From Pseudomonas palmensis (GTDB taxonomy: Bacteria > Pseudomonadota > Gammaproteobacteria > Pseudomonadales > Pseudomonadaceae): 46,289 nucleotides of DNA. Below the pieces are notes generated by a model, which saw only the letters and a program-made list of their open reading frames with translations, was not told the DNA's origin and ran no database searches. The DNA lies in NCBI RefSeq assembly GCF_017848315.1, contig NZ_JAFKEC010000044.1:1-46289 (forward strand). Reading direction: 5' to 3'. Each line of letters opens with the position of its first letter. Positions within the stretch are counted from its first letter, which is position 1. A program made the position numbers and the translations under genes. Positions 25,080 to 33,446 of the stretch are shown here, one piece after another.

Positions 25080-25685
25080 GTGCCGTCGATCTACCAGTTG
25101 AAACCGCGCTTCCAGGCGCTGCTGCGCCCTATGGTCAAGCGTCTGTACGAGCGCGGCATAACTGCCAACCAGGTGACGGTCGCCGCCGCGGCGGTCAGCG
25201 TGGCGCTCGGCCTGCTGCTGGCCGCCGTACCGCACATCACCTGGCTGTTCGCCCTGGTGCCGGCCTGGATGCTGCTGCGCATGGCGCTCAATGCCATCGA
25301 CGGCATGCTCGCCCGGGAATTCGGCCAGCAGTCACGCTTGGGTGCCTACCTCAACGAGCTGTGCGACGTGGTCGCCGACAGCGCACTGTACCTGCCCTTC
25401 GCCCTGCTGCCGGGCGTGTCGCCGGCGCTGGTGGTGATCGTGGTGCTGGCCGCGCTGGTGAGCGAATACGCCGGGGTGATGGGCCCCCTGGTAGGCGCCG
25501 AACGCCGTTATGACGGCCCGATGGGCAAGAGCGACCGTGCCTTCGTGTTCGGTGTGCTCGGTGCCGGCGTGGCCACCGGCCTGCTGAGCGCAGCGTGGCT
25601 CAACGGCGTATTGCTGGTGGTGCTGCTGCTGTCGCTTCATACCCTCTACAACCGGGTGAGCCGAGGCCTGGCGCAACCCCGCTGA
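25080..25685 (+). CDS. CDP-alcohol phosphatidyltransferase with altered active-site motif
   Basis: A 201-residue membrane enzyme of the CDP-alcohol phosphotransferase family. It moves a phosphatidyl group from CDP-diacylglycerol to an unknown alcohol. The canonical motif D-x2-D-G-x2-A-R-x8-G-x3-D-x3-D is visible but the first and third Asp are Asn (Asn71 and Asn92); Asp74, Gly75, Ala78, Arg79, Gly88 and Asp96 are kept and an extra Asp100 follows. This fits a distinct subfamily. The start is GTG 25080 with AAAGGGAG just upstream. It is the first gene of a six-gene operon; no good promoter is seen in the 41 bases before it. Confidence 0.85.
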   Translation: MPSIYQLKPRFQALLRPMVKRLYERGITANQVTVAAAAVSVALGLLLAAVPHITWLFALVPAWMLLRMALNAIDGMLAREFGQQSRLGAYLNELCDVVADSALYLPFALLPGVSPALVVIVVLAALVSEYAGVMGPLVGAERRYDGPMGKSDRAFVFGVLGAGVATGLLSAAWLNGVLLVVLLLSLHTLYNRVSRGLAQPR

Positions 25686-25715
25686 AGCCCTCCGAGCCAG
25701 ATAAGGATATTTGCC

Positions 25716-27473
25716 ATGCGCACCGCGCAATCCCTGCATTTCACCACCCATGACGGCGTAGAACTGCATTACCGCCACTGGCCGGCCAACCGCCAGCCCG
25801 GCCAACCGCGCCGCGCCGTGGTGCTGTTCCACCGTGGCCACGAACACGGCGGGCGCATGGCCCACCTGGTGGATGAACTCGACCTGCCCGGCCATGACTT
25901 CTTCGCCTGGGACGCCCGTGGCCATGGCAAGTCGCCCGGGGCCCGTGGCGACAGCCCGAGCTTCGCGTGCAGCGTGCGCGATGTGCAGACCTTCATCGAG
26001 CACATCGCCCGCGAGCACGCCATCGACGAACAGGACATGGCGGTGCTGGCGCAAAGCGTCGGCGCCGTGCTGATCGCAACCTGGGCGCATGACTATGCGC
26101 CGAAGGTACGCTGCCTGGTGCTCGCCTCGCCGGCCTTCAAGGTCAAGCTGTACGTGCCGTTCGCCCGCCCGGGGCTCAAGCTGATGCGCGCCTGGCGCGG
26201 CAACTTCTTCGTCAACAGCTACGTCAAGCCGCGCCTGCTCAGCCACGACCCCGAGCGCATCGCCTCGTATGAAAACGACCCGCTGATCAGCCGGCCGATT
26301 TCGGTGAACATGCTGCTGGGGCTGTACGAAGCTGCCGATCGCGTGGTGGCCGATGCCCAGGCGATCCAGGTGCCGACCCAATTGCTGATTTCCGGCGCCG
26401 ACTTCGTGGTCAAGCGCCAGCCGCAGGAGCAGTTCTTCGAGCGCCTGGGCAGCGTACACAAGGAAAAGCACGTGCTGCCCGGCTTCTTCCACGACACCCT
26501 CGGCGAGCGTGATCGCGGGCATGCGCTGGCGCGTATCCGGCGCTTCGTGGAGCACTGCTTCAGTGTGGCGCCCCAGCGCCCGTCGCTGCTCGATGCCGAC
26601 CAGCTCGGCGCCAGCTGCGCCGAGGCCGAAAGCCTGGCCGCGCCGCTGCCACGCAACTCGCCGGCCGACCTGTACTGGCGCGCAACCCGCGCCGGCCTGC
26701 GCCTGGGCAAGGGCCTGTCGAGCGGGGTCAAGCTGGGCTTCGACACCGGTTTCGATTCGGGCAGCACGCTGGACTACGTCTACCGCAACCAGGCCACCGG
26801 CAAGGGCAAGCTGGGCCGCATGATCGACCGCAACTACCTCGACGCCATCGGCTGGAAGGGCATCCGCCAGCGCAAGCTGCATGTGGAAGAGCTGTTGCGC
26901 CTGGCCATCGAGCGCCTGCGCGAACAAGGCGCACCGGTGCATATCGTCGACATCGCCGCCGGCCATGGCCGCTACATTCTCGAAGCCCTGCAGGGCCTGG
27001 AGCAGCGCCCGGATTCGATCCTGCTGCGCGACTACAGCGAGCTCAACGTGCGCGAAGGCACGGCGCTGATCGAACACAAAGGCCTGGCCGACATCGCCCG
27101 CTTCGTGCAGGGCGATGCCTTCGATGCGCAGAGCCTGGCCACCCTTGAACCGCGTCCGAGCCTGGCGGTGGTATCGGGGCTGTATGAACTGTTCGCCAGC
27201 AACCAGATGGTCGGCGACTCGCTGGGTGGCCTGGCCCAGGCCGTGGCGCCGGGCGGCTACCTGGTGTACACCGGCCAGCCGTGGCACCCGCAGCTGGAGA
27301 TGATCGCCCGCGCCCTGACCAGCCACCGCGCCGGTCAGGCCTGGGTGATGCGTCGGCGCAGCCAGGTGGAGATGGACCAGCTGGTGGAAGCGGCAGGCTT
27401 TCGCAAGGTGTGCCAGCGCATCGACGAGTGGGGCATCTTCAGCGTCAGCCTGGCCCAGCGAGTTGCTGAATGA
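25716..27473 (+). CDS. Alpha/beta hydrolase fused to a SAM-dependent methyltransferase
   Basis: A 585-residue bifunctional protein. Residues 1-285 are an alpha/beta hydrolase of the monoacylglycerol-lipase type with a probable triad Ser114 (AQSVG, where the usual first Gly of the elbow is Ala), Asp229 and His259. Residues 375-585 form a class I methyltransferase with the SAM loop VDIAAGHGRY (411-420). The pairing suggests a lipid that is first de-acylated and then methylated, or the reverse; the substrate is not known. AAGGATA precedes ATG 25716. Its stop overlaps the next start (ATGA). Confidence 0.85.
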   Translation: MRTAQSLHFTTHDGVELHYRHWPANRQPGQPRRAVVLFHRGHEHGGRMAHLVDELDLPGHDFFAWDARGHGKSPGARGDSPSFACSVRDVQTFIEHIAREHAIDEQDMAVLAQSVGAVLIATWAHDYAPKVRCLVLASPAFKVKLYVPFARPGLKLMRAWRGNFFVNSYVKPRLLSHDPERIASYENDPLISRPISVNMLLGLYEAADRVVADAQAIQVPTQLLISGADFVVKRQPQEQFFERLGSVHKEKHVLPGFFHDTLGERDRGHALARIRRFVEHCFSVAPQRPSLLDADQLGASCAEAESLAAPLPRNSPADLYWRATRAGLRLGKGLSSGVKLGFDTGFDSGSTLDYVYRNQATGKGKLGRMIDRNYLDAIGWKGIRQRKLHVEELLRLAIERLREQGAPVHIVDIAAGHGRYILEALQGLEQRPDSILLRDYSELNVREGTALIEHKGLADIARFVQGDAFDAQSLATLEPRPSLAVVSGLYELFASNQMVGDSLGGLAQAVAPGGYLVYTGQPWHPQLEMIARALTSHRAGQAWVMRRRSQVEMDQLVEAAGFRKVCQRIDEWGIFSVSLAQRVAE

Positions 27474-28789
27474 GCACAGTGCGCGAGCCGGGCCTGATCC
27501 GGCGCGGCGTGCTATGGCTGCTGTTGCTCGGGCCGCTGTTCTTCTTGAGCTATGGCCTGAGCAACACCTTCACCGCCGGGCGCAGCGACGTCGGCAGCCT
27601 GGTGTTCGCCTGGGAAAGCAGCATCCCGCTGTGGCCGTGGACCATCCTGCCGTACTGGTCCATCGACCTGCTGTACGGGTTGTCCTTCCTGCTGCCGCTC
27701 AGCCGCCTGGAGATGGACCGGCATGCCTTGCGCCTGCTGAGCGCACAGTTGATCTGCATCGCCGGCTTTCTGCTGTGGCCGCTGCGCTTCACCTTCGAGC
27801 GCCCTGAACTGCAGGGCGTGTTCGGCTGGCTGTTCGATGTGCTGATGGGCTTCGACAAGCCGTTCAACCAGGCCCCTTCGCTGCACATCGCGCTGCTGGT
27901 GATCATCTGGGCGATGTTCGCCCGGCACACCCGTGGGCGGCTGATGCGCTGGCTGCTGCATGGCTGGATGGGGTTGATCGGTTTGTCGGTGCTGACCACC
28001 TGGCAGCACCACTTCATCGACGTGCCCAGTGGCGCAGTGGCAGGCGCGCTGTGTGTATGGCTGTGGCCCGTGGAGGGCCGGCCGGTACTGGGCAGCCTGC
28101 AGCCGACCCGTGACCGCCGGCGCTGGCGCCTGGCCGCGTACTACGCGCTGGGCAGCGCCGTGCTGGGTGGGCTGGCGCTGTATGCCGGCGGTATCGCCCT
28201 GTTGCTGTTGTGGCCCGCCCTCGCACTGCTGATGGTGGCGCTCAACTATGCCGTGTTGGGCGCCGAGGGCTTTCAGAAAGGCCCGAGCGGCCAGTTGTCG
28301 TATGCCGCGCGCTGGCTGCTGGCGCCGTACCTGATCGGCGCCTGGCTCAATTCGCGTTGGTGGACGCGCCGCCATCCACAGGCCGACGAGGTGTGCGAGG
28401 GGGTGTACCTGGGGCGGGTGCCTGCACGAGGTCAGGCGGCATCGTTTGCCGCGGTGGTCGACCTGTGTGCAGAACTGCCGGCGGCACACACGCCGGGCCA
28501 GGCCTATTACAGCCTGCCCTGCCTGGACCTGGTGGTGCCCAATGCCGAACGTTGCCGCGAGGCGGCCCAGGCCATCGAGCGACTGCGCCAGCAGGGCCCG
28601 CTACTGGTGTGCTGCGCCCTGGGTTACTCGCGCAGTGCCTGCGCCGTGGCCGCCTGGCTGGTACTCGGCGGGCGCTGCCAGAACGCGCAGCAGGCCCAGC
28701 AACTGATCGCCCAGGCCCGCCCCGGGGTCGTGCTGCACCCGGCGCACCGCCAGGTGATCGACAGCCTGCCGGCGGGGGGCGGCCTGTGA
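27470..28789 (+). CDS. PAP2 phosphatase fused to a dual-specificity phosphatase domain
   Basis: A 439-residue membrane protein. The N-terminal half (1-200) is a multi-span PAP2 domain with PSLH at 136-139 and TTWQHHFID at 176-184. A second membrane stretch (220-295) leads to a C-terminal cytosolic-type phosphatase domain with the CX5R loop Cys382-Arg388 (CALGYSR). The residue before the catalytic Cys is Cys381 where His is usual. PAP2 enzymes remove phosphate from lipids such as phosphatidate or PGP, and PTPMT1-like domains act on PGP, so a lipid phosphate is the expected substrate (inference). The start overlaps the upstream stop and the stop overlaps the next start. Confidence 0.85.
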   Translation: MSTVREPGLIRRGVLWLLLLGPLFFLSYGLSNTFTAGRSDVGSLVFAWESSIPLWPWTILPYWSIDLLYGLSFLLPLSRLEMDRHALRLLSAQLICIAGFLLWPLRFTFERPELQGVFGWLFDVLMGFDKPFNQAPSLHIALLVIIWAMFARHTRGRLMRWLLHGWMGLIGLSVLTTWQHHFIDVPSGAVAGALCVWLWPVEGRPVLGSLQPTRDRRRWRLAAYYALGSAVLGGLALYAGGIALLLLWPALALLMVALNYAVLGAEGFQKGPSGQLSYAARWLLAPYLIGAWLNSRWWTRRHPQADEVCEGVYLGRVPARGQAASFAAVVDLCAELPAAHTPGQAYYSLPCLDLVVPNAERCREAAQAIERLRQQGPLLVCCALGYSRSACAVAAWLVLGGRCQNAQQAQQLIAQARPGVVLHPAHRQVIDSLPAGGGL

Positions 28790-29241
28790 GTAGCCAGACC
28801 CACCTGGCGCTGGTGGCCAGCCTGCTGCGGCGCGGGCGCCAGGTGGAACGCCTGTCGGACGGCATCAGCCTGCTGGCGCTGGCCTATGGCCTGGCGCCAC
28901 TTGCCGGCGCGCCGGCCCCTGTGATTGGTGCCCTGTTGTGCGTGCTGCTGCTGGCAGCCGGCCTGCTGCAAAAATACTGGGGCATGCGGGTTGCGCTGGA
29001 CGCCGAGCTGTTCGCGCACCTGGCCACCCAGGCCGCAACCTTGTCGCCAACTACCCGCGCGCTGGACCAGGCGCTGTTCGACCTGGGCCTCAAGCCCGCC
29101 CCGGTCGACGACCGCGACTGGCAGGCGCGCAGCCGGGCCGCACTGCGCCTGATGCGCCAGCAACTGCTGTGCCTTGGCGTGCAGGTACTGCTGGCGATTG
29201 CCGGCATACTGTGCCTGCCCTGGCTTTCTCTCGTCGGATAA
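28786..29241 (+). CDS. Small membrane protein of unknown function in the lipid operon
   Basis: A 151-residue protein translated from GTG 28786, which overlaps the TGA of the PAP2 gene. Two hydrophobic stretches are seen: about 29-59 (GISLLALAYGL to LLLAAGLLQ) and about 126-150 at the C-terminus (LGVQVLLAIAGILCLPWLSL), with a helical, charged soluble part between. I recognise no family motif. Its place between the phosphatase and acyltransferase genes and the tight overlap suggest it serves the same membrane complex. Confidence 0.75.
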   Translation: MSSQTHLALVASLLRRGRQVERLSDGISLLALAYGLAPLAGAPAPVIGALLCVLLLAAGLLQKYWGMRVALDAELFAHLATQAATLSPTTRALDQALFDLGLKPAPVDDRDWQARSRAALRLMRQQLLCLGVQVLLAIAGILCLPWLSLVG

Positions 29242-29251
29242 GGACCTCGTC

Positions 29252-29875
29252 ATGCTAGCCGCCCTCACCGCCTTCGGCATCACCTCGGTGGCCCGCCTGA
29301 TCACGGGCGCCCGCGCCCTGTGGCTGGGCTGTACACCGCAGCCGGTGCAACGCCTGTACTACGCCAACCACAGCAGCCACGGGGACTTCGTGCTGATCTG
29401 GGCCTCGCTGCCCCAGGAACTGCGCCGGCACACCCGCCCGGTGGCCGGGGCCGATTACTGGCAAAAACCGGGTATTCGCCAATTTCTGATCAACCGGGTG
29501 TTCAACGGCGTGCTGATCGACCGCCAGCACAGCGAGGCCCAGAGCGACCCCTTGCAGCCGATCCATGCGGCGCTGGAGCAGGGCGACTCGCTGATCTTCT
29601 TCCCCGAAGGCACGCGCAACCTGGGCGACGAGCCCTTGCTGGCGTTCAAGAGCGGGCTGTTCCATCTGGCCAGTGCCCACCCCGAGGTGGAGCTGATCCC
29701 GGTGTGGATCGCCAACCTCAACCGGGTGATGCCCAAGGGCCGTGCCCTGCCCCTGCCGCTGCTGTGCACCCTGAGCTTCGGCGAGCCGCTGCAACGCTTG
29801 CCCGATGACAGCAAGCACGCGTTTCTGGAACGGGCACGCCTTGCCCTGCTGGCCCTGGCCCCCAAGGAATCCTGA
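29252..29875 (+). CDS. Lysophospholipid acyltransferase (PlsC-like)
   Basis: A 207-residue acyltransferase. The catalytic NHSSHGD (residues 39-45, the HX4D motif) and FPEGTRN (117-123) are those of the LPLAT/PlsC family, which transfer acyl groups to lysophospholipids. It is shorter than a typical PlsC. ATG 29252 follows AAGGAC. It lies 10 bases after the small membrane protein gene and one base before the cytidylyltransferase gene. It may use a substrate other than lysophosphatidate. Confidence 0.88.
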   Translation: MLAALTAFGITSVARLITGARALWLGCTPQPVQRLYYANHSSHGDFVLIWASLPQELRRHTRPVAGADYWQKPGIRQFLINRVFNGVLIDRQHSEAQSDPLQPIHAALEQGDSLIFFPEGTRNLGDEPLLAFKSGLFHLASAHPEVELIPVWIANLNRVMPKGRALPLPLLCTLSFGEPLQRLPDDSKHAFLERARLALLALAPKES

Positions 29876-29876
29876 G

Positions 29877-30809
29877 ATGGACCACAACACACTTCTGCTG
29901 TTTGCCGGTATCGGTGGCCTGCTGCTGCTCGCCAGCCTGATCGGGCGCCTGCTCAAATGGCGCGCGGGCCCGGCCCCGCACGCGGTCATCGACAACCTCA
30001 ATGCGCGCATCAATGCCTGGTGGGTGATGGTGCTGGTGATCGGCCTGGCCTTCGTGTTCGGCAAGCTGGGGGTCATCCTGCTGTTCTATTGCGTGTCGTT
30101 CTATGCGCTGCGCGAGTTCCTCACCCTCACGCCCACCCGGCGTGGCGACTACCCGGCACTGGTGGCGGCGTTCTATGTGGCGCTGCCGGTGCAGTACCTG
30201 CTGATCGCGATGGACTGGTACGGGTTGTTCAGCATCTTCATCCCGGTGTACCTGTTCTTGCTGCTGCCGATCCTGGCCAGTTTCGGCGGCGATACCACGC
30301 GCTTTCTGGAGCGGGCCTCGAAGGTGCAGTGGGGGCTGATGATCGCGGTGTACTGCCTGTCGTCGGTACCGGCCCTGATGACGCTGGATATCCCCGGGTT
30401 CGAGGGGCGCAACCTGCTGTTGATCGCCTGGCTGATTCTGGTGGTGCAGATTTCCGATGTACTGCAGTACGTGTGCGGCAAGCTGTTCGGCAAGCGCAAG
30501 GTGGCACCGCGGCTGTCGCCGTCCAAGACGCTGGAGGGTTTGCTGGGCGGTGTGGCGCTGGCCACGCTGATCGGCGCGACGCTGTTCTGGATCACCCCGT
30601 TCACCTTCTGGCAGGCGGCGCTGATGGCGCTGACCGTGAACGTCATGGGCTTCTTTGGCGGGCTGGTGATGTCGGCGATCAAGCGTGACCGCGGGGTGAA
30701 GGACTGGGGGCACATGATCGAGGGGCACGGCGGCATGCTGGACCGCATGGATTCGGTATGTTTCGCGGCGCCGGTGTTCTTTCACTTTGTACGTTACTGG
30801 TGGGCTTGA
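29877..30809 (+). CDS. CdsA-like phosphatidate cytidylyltransferase
   Basis: A 310-residue polytopic membrane enzyme that makes CDP-diacylglycerol from phosphatidate and CTP. The full CdsA signature S-x-x-K-R-x4-K-D-x-G-x2-I-x-x-H-G-G-x-x-D-R-x-D is present at 266-292, and SPSKTLEG at 214-221. It is larger than the housekeeping CdsA of E. coli (285) and lies in an operon with a CDP-alcohol phosphotransferase, so it is probably a second CdsA dedicated to this pathway. ATG 29877 is preceded by AAGGAATCC. Last gene of the operon; a REP pair follows. Confidence 0.9.
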   Translation: MDHNTLLLFAGIGGLLLLASLIGRLLKWRAGPAPHAVIDNLNARINAWWVMVLVIGLAFVFGKLGVILLFYCVSFYALREFLTLTPTRRGDYPALVAAFYVALPVQYLLIAMDWYGLFSIFIPVYLFLLLPILASFGGDTTRFLERASKVQWGLMIAVYCLSSVPALMTLDIPGFEGRNLLLIAWLILVVQISDVLQYVCGKLFGKRKVAPRLSPSKTLEGLLGGVALATLIGATLFWITPFTFWQAALMALTVNVMGFFGGLVMSAIKRDRGVKDWGHMIEGHGGMLDRMDSVCFAAPVFFHFVRYWWA

Positions 30810-30816
30810 GGGCCCT

Positions 30817-30881
30817 TTCGCCGGCAAGGCCGGCTCCTACAGGCAACAGGTTCACCTGTAGGAGCCAGCCTTGCTGGCGAA
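30817..30881. repeat. Pair of inverted REP elements
   Basis: An arm at 30817-30843 (TTCGCCGGCAAGGCCGGCTC, then CTACAGG) is matched with two or three mismatches at 30855-30881. It lies between the convergent cdsA-like and mmsB genes and is a likely transcription barrier for both. Confidence 0.85.
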
Positions 30882-30887
30882 GCTTTT

Positions 30888-31775
30888 CTACTCGGGCTTG
30901 CGGTAGCCCTCGATGATCGCCGAGAAGTCCTTGCCACCCTCCCCGCGCAGGCTCATCGCCTGGTACAGCTGCTGCGCCACCGCGCCCAGAATCACCGGCT
31001 GGTGCGCCTGGCGCGCCGCCTCGGTAGCCAGCCCCAGGTCCTTGAGCATCAGCTCCGCACCAAAGCCACCGGTGTACCCGCGTGATGCCGGCGCCGTCTC
31101 GACGATACCCGGCCACGGGTTGTAGGTGTCCGAACTCCAGCAACGCCCGGTGGAGCTGTTGATGATGCCGGCCAGCACCTTGGTGTCGATGCCCAGGGCA
31201 TTGCCCAGGGCCATGGCCTCGGACACGCCGATCATCGAGATGCCCAGCAGCAGGTTGTTGCAGATCTTGGCGATCTGCCCGGTACCCACCTCGCCGCAGT
31301 GCACGATGTTGCGCCCCATCTGCGCCAGCACCGGCTGCAGGGTGGCGAACAGCGCCTCACTGGCGCCGACCATGAAGGTCAGGGTACCCGCCGCCGCGCC
31401 GCCGGTGCCGCCCGACACCGGTGCATCGGCCAGGTCCACACCCTGCCTGGCCGCCGCTGCATGCACCGCACGCACGGTCTGCGGGTCGATGGTGCTGCAG
31501 TCCACTACCGGGGTACCGGCGCGTACGCCGGCCAGCACGCCGTCTTCGTTGAGGTACACGCTGCGCACATGGGCAGCGGCCGGCAGCATGGTGATGACCA
31601 GCTCGCTGGCGCTGGCCGCGTCCTTGGGCGAGGCACTGATCTGCCCGCCGAGTTCGGCCAGCTCTGCCAGTACGTCCTTGTTCAGGTCGAACAGACTGAG
31701 CTGATGGCCGGCCTTGATCAGGTTGCGCGCCATCGGCGCGCCCATGTTGCCCAGCCCGATGAATGCAATACGCAT
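30888..31775 (-). CDS. mmsB: 3-hydroxyisobutyrate dehydrogenase
   Basis: A 295-residue beta-hydroxyacid dehydrogenase that oxidises 3-hydroxyisobutyrate to methylmalonate semialdehyde with NAD in valine catabolism. GLGNMG (7-12) is the NAD loop. DAPVSGGTGGA (about 117) binds substrate, and the catalytic Lys170 is in GQIAKICNN. ATG 31775 has AAGGAG ten bases upstream and comes 10 bases after the mmsA stop, so the genes form an operon. Confidence 0.96.
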   Translation of the reverse strand: MRIAFIGLGNMGAPMARNLIKAGHQLSLFDLNKDVLAELAELGGQISASPKDAASASELVITMLPAAAHVRSVYLNEDGVLAGVRAGTPVVDCSTIDPQTVRAVHAAAARQGVDLADAPVSGGTGGAAAGTLTFMVGASEALFATLQPVLAQMGRNIVHCGEVGTGQIAKICNNLLLGISMIGVSEAMALGNALGIDTKVLAGIINSSTGRCWSSDTYNPWPGIVETAPASRGYTGGFGAELMLKDLGLATEAARQAHQPVILGAVAQQLYQAMSLRGEGGKDFSAIIEGYRKPE

Positions 31776-31785
31776 GGTCGACTCC

Positions 31786-33312
31786 TTAACGCAGGCTGAT
31801 GGTGGTGTTCACGCCATCGTTGACGCTGTCGTCGTCGAACCAGCGCGCGGTGACGGTCTTGGTCTGGGTGTAGAACTGCACCACTTGCTTGCCGTAGGGG
31901 CCCAGGTCACCCAGCTTGGAGCCGCGCGAACCGGTGAAACTGAAGAACGGTACCGGCACCGGGATCGGAATGTTGATGCCCACCTGGCCCACGTCGATCT
32001 CGCTCTGGAACTTGCGCGCCGCGGCGCCGCTCTGGGTGAACAGGCCGGTGCCGTTGCCGAACGGGTTGCGGTTGACCAGGGCGATGGCCTCGTCGAGGGT
32101 GTCGACCTCCAGCACCACAAGCACCGGGCCGAAGATTTCCTGGGTGTAGATCTGCATGTCGGTGGTCACGCCGGAGAACAGCGTGGGGCCGACGAAGTTG
32201 CCCTGCTCGTAGCCGGGCACCTGCACGTCGCGGCCATCGAGTTCGAGGGTGGCGCCTTCCTTGATGCCGCTTTCGATCAGGCCCAGCACACGCTCCTTGG
32301 CGCGCTTGGAGATCAGCGGGCCCACATCGGTGCCAGGCTCGCTGCCGGCGTTGACCTTGAGCTTGGCGGCCAGGGCCTTGAGCTCCGGCAGCCATTCGCG
32401 GGCCTTGCCCACCAGCACCGCCACCGAGGTGGCCATGCAGCGTTGGCCGGCAGCGCCGAAACCGGCACCTACCAGGGCATTGAGGGTTTGCGTGCGGTTG
32501 GCGTCGGGCAGCACCACGGCGTGGTTCTTGGCGCCCATCATCGACTGCACGCGCTTGCCGTGCTGGCCGGCCAGGTTGTACACGTGGGTACCGACCTCGG
32601 TGGAGCCGACGAACGAGATCGCCTTGATGTCGGTATGGGTGCACAGCGCATCCACCACCTGCTTGCCGCCGTGCACCACGTTGAGCACGCCGGCCGGCAC
32701 ACCGGCTTCCAGCGCCAGCTCCACCAGCATCATGGTCGACAGCGGGTCCTGCTCGGACGGCTTGAGCACGAAGGTGTTGCCGCACACGATGGCCATCGGG
32801 AACATCCACAGCGGAATCATTGCCGGGAAGTTGAACGGGGTGATGCCGGCGCACACGCCGATGGGCTGGCGCAGGGTGTAGGTATCGACGCCGCCGGCCA
32901 CGTTCTCGGCGAACTCGCCCATCTGCAGGGTGCCGATGGAGCACGCATGCTCGACCACTTCAAGGCCGCGGAAGATGTCGCCTTCGGCGTCGGCGATGGT
33001 CTTGCCCTGCTCGGCGCTCAGGGTCACGGCGATGCGCTTGGAGTGTTCGCGGATCAGCGCCTGCAGCTTGAGCATGATGCGCATGCGCGCGCCGATCGGG
33101 GTGTCGCGCCAGGTCTTGAACGCACGCTGGCCGGCAGCGATGGCGGCATCGACTTCTTCGGCGGTGGCAAAGGGTACGCGGGCCAGCACCTGCTGGGTGG
33201 CCGGGTTGACCACGTCGCGCCATTCGGTGGTTTTCGACTCGACCCACTGGCCGTCGATCAGCAGCTTGACGCTGTCGACCTTGGTCTGGCCGGGCGTGAG
33301 GGATGCGTTCAT
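31786..33312 (-). CDS. mmsA: Methylmalonate-semialdehyde dehydrogenase (acylating)
   Basis: A 508-residue aldehyde dehydrogenase. The catalytic Cys292 is in GAAGQRCMATS and FVLKPSEQDP near 181 is the NAD-binding region. It lacks the usual general-base Glu of other aldehyde dehydrogenases, as expected for the CoA-dependent MMSDH family, which makes propionyl-CoA and carbon dioxide from methylmalonate semialdehyde in valine and thymine breakdown. AGGAGAA precedes ATG 33312. It is divergent from a LysR gene. Confidence 0.96.
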   Translation of the reverse strand: MNASLTPGQTKVDSVKLLIDGQWVESKTTEWRDVVNPATQQVLARVPFATAEEVDAAIAAGQRAFKTWRDTPIGARMRIMLKLQALIREHSKRIAVTLSAEQGKTIADAEGDIFRGLEVVEHACSIGTLQMGEFAENVAGGVDTYTLRQPIGVCAGITPFNFPAMIPLWMFPMAIVCGNTFVLKPSEQDPLSTMMLVELALEAGVPAGVLNVVHGGKQVVDALCTHTDIKAISFVGSTEVGTHVYNLAGQHGKRVQSMMGAKNHAVVLPDANRTQTLNALVGAGFGAAGQRCMATSVAVLVGKAREWLPELKALAAKLKVNAGSEPGTDVGPLISKRAKERVLGLIESGIKEGATLELDGRDVQVPGYEQGNFVGPTLFSGVTTDMQIYTQEIFGPVLVVLEVDTLDEAIALVNRNPFGNGTGLFTQSGAAARKFQSEIDVGQVGINIPIPVPVPFFSFTGSRGSKLGDLGPYGKQVVQFYTQTKTVTARWFDDDSVNDGVNTTISLR

Positions 33313-33402
33313 GAGGGGTTCTCCTGGATTTATTGTTAGGGAGAGAAACGCCGACGCGGCAGCCGCGACGATGCTTGGGTCCTGGGCTGAATTGGAGTAT
33401 AG

Positions 33403-33431
33403 ATGTGCAAACTTCTAATAAGAACGCACAT
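33403..33431. promoter_or_regulatory. Inverted repeat in the mmsA/LysR divergent promoter
   Basis: ATGTGC (33403-33408) and GCACAT (33426-33431) are perfect inverted arms spaced by 17 bases, with an inner TTCT/AGAA pair. It ends 15 bases before the LysR gene start at 33447 and is a candidate LysR binding site. Confidence 0.5.
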
Positions 33432-33446
33432 AAAAGCCGGACCAAC

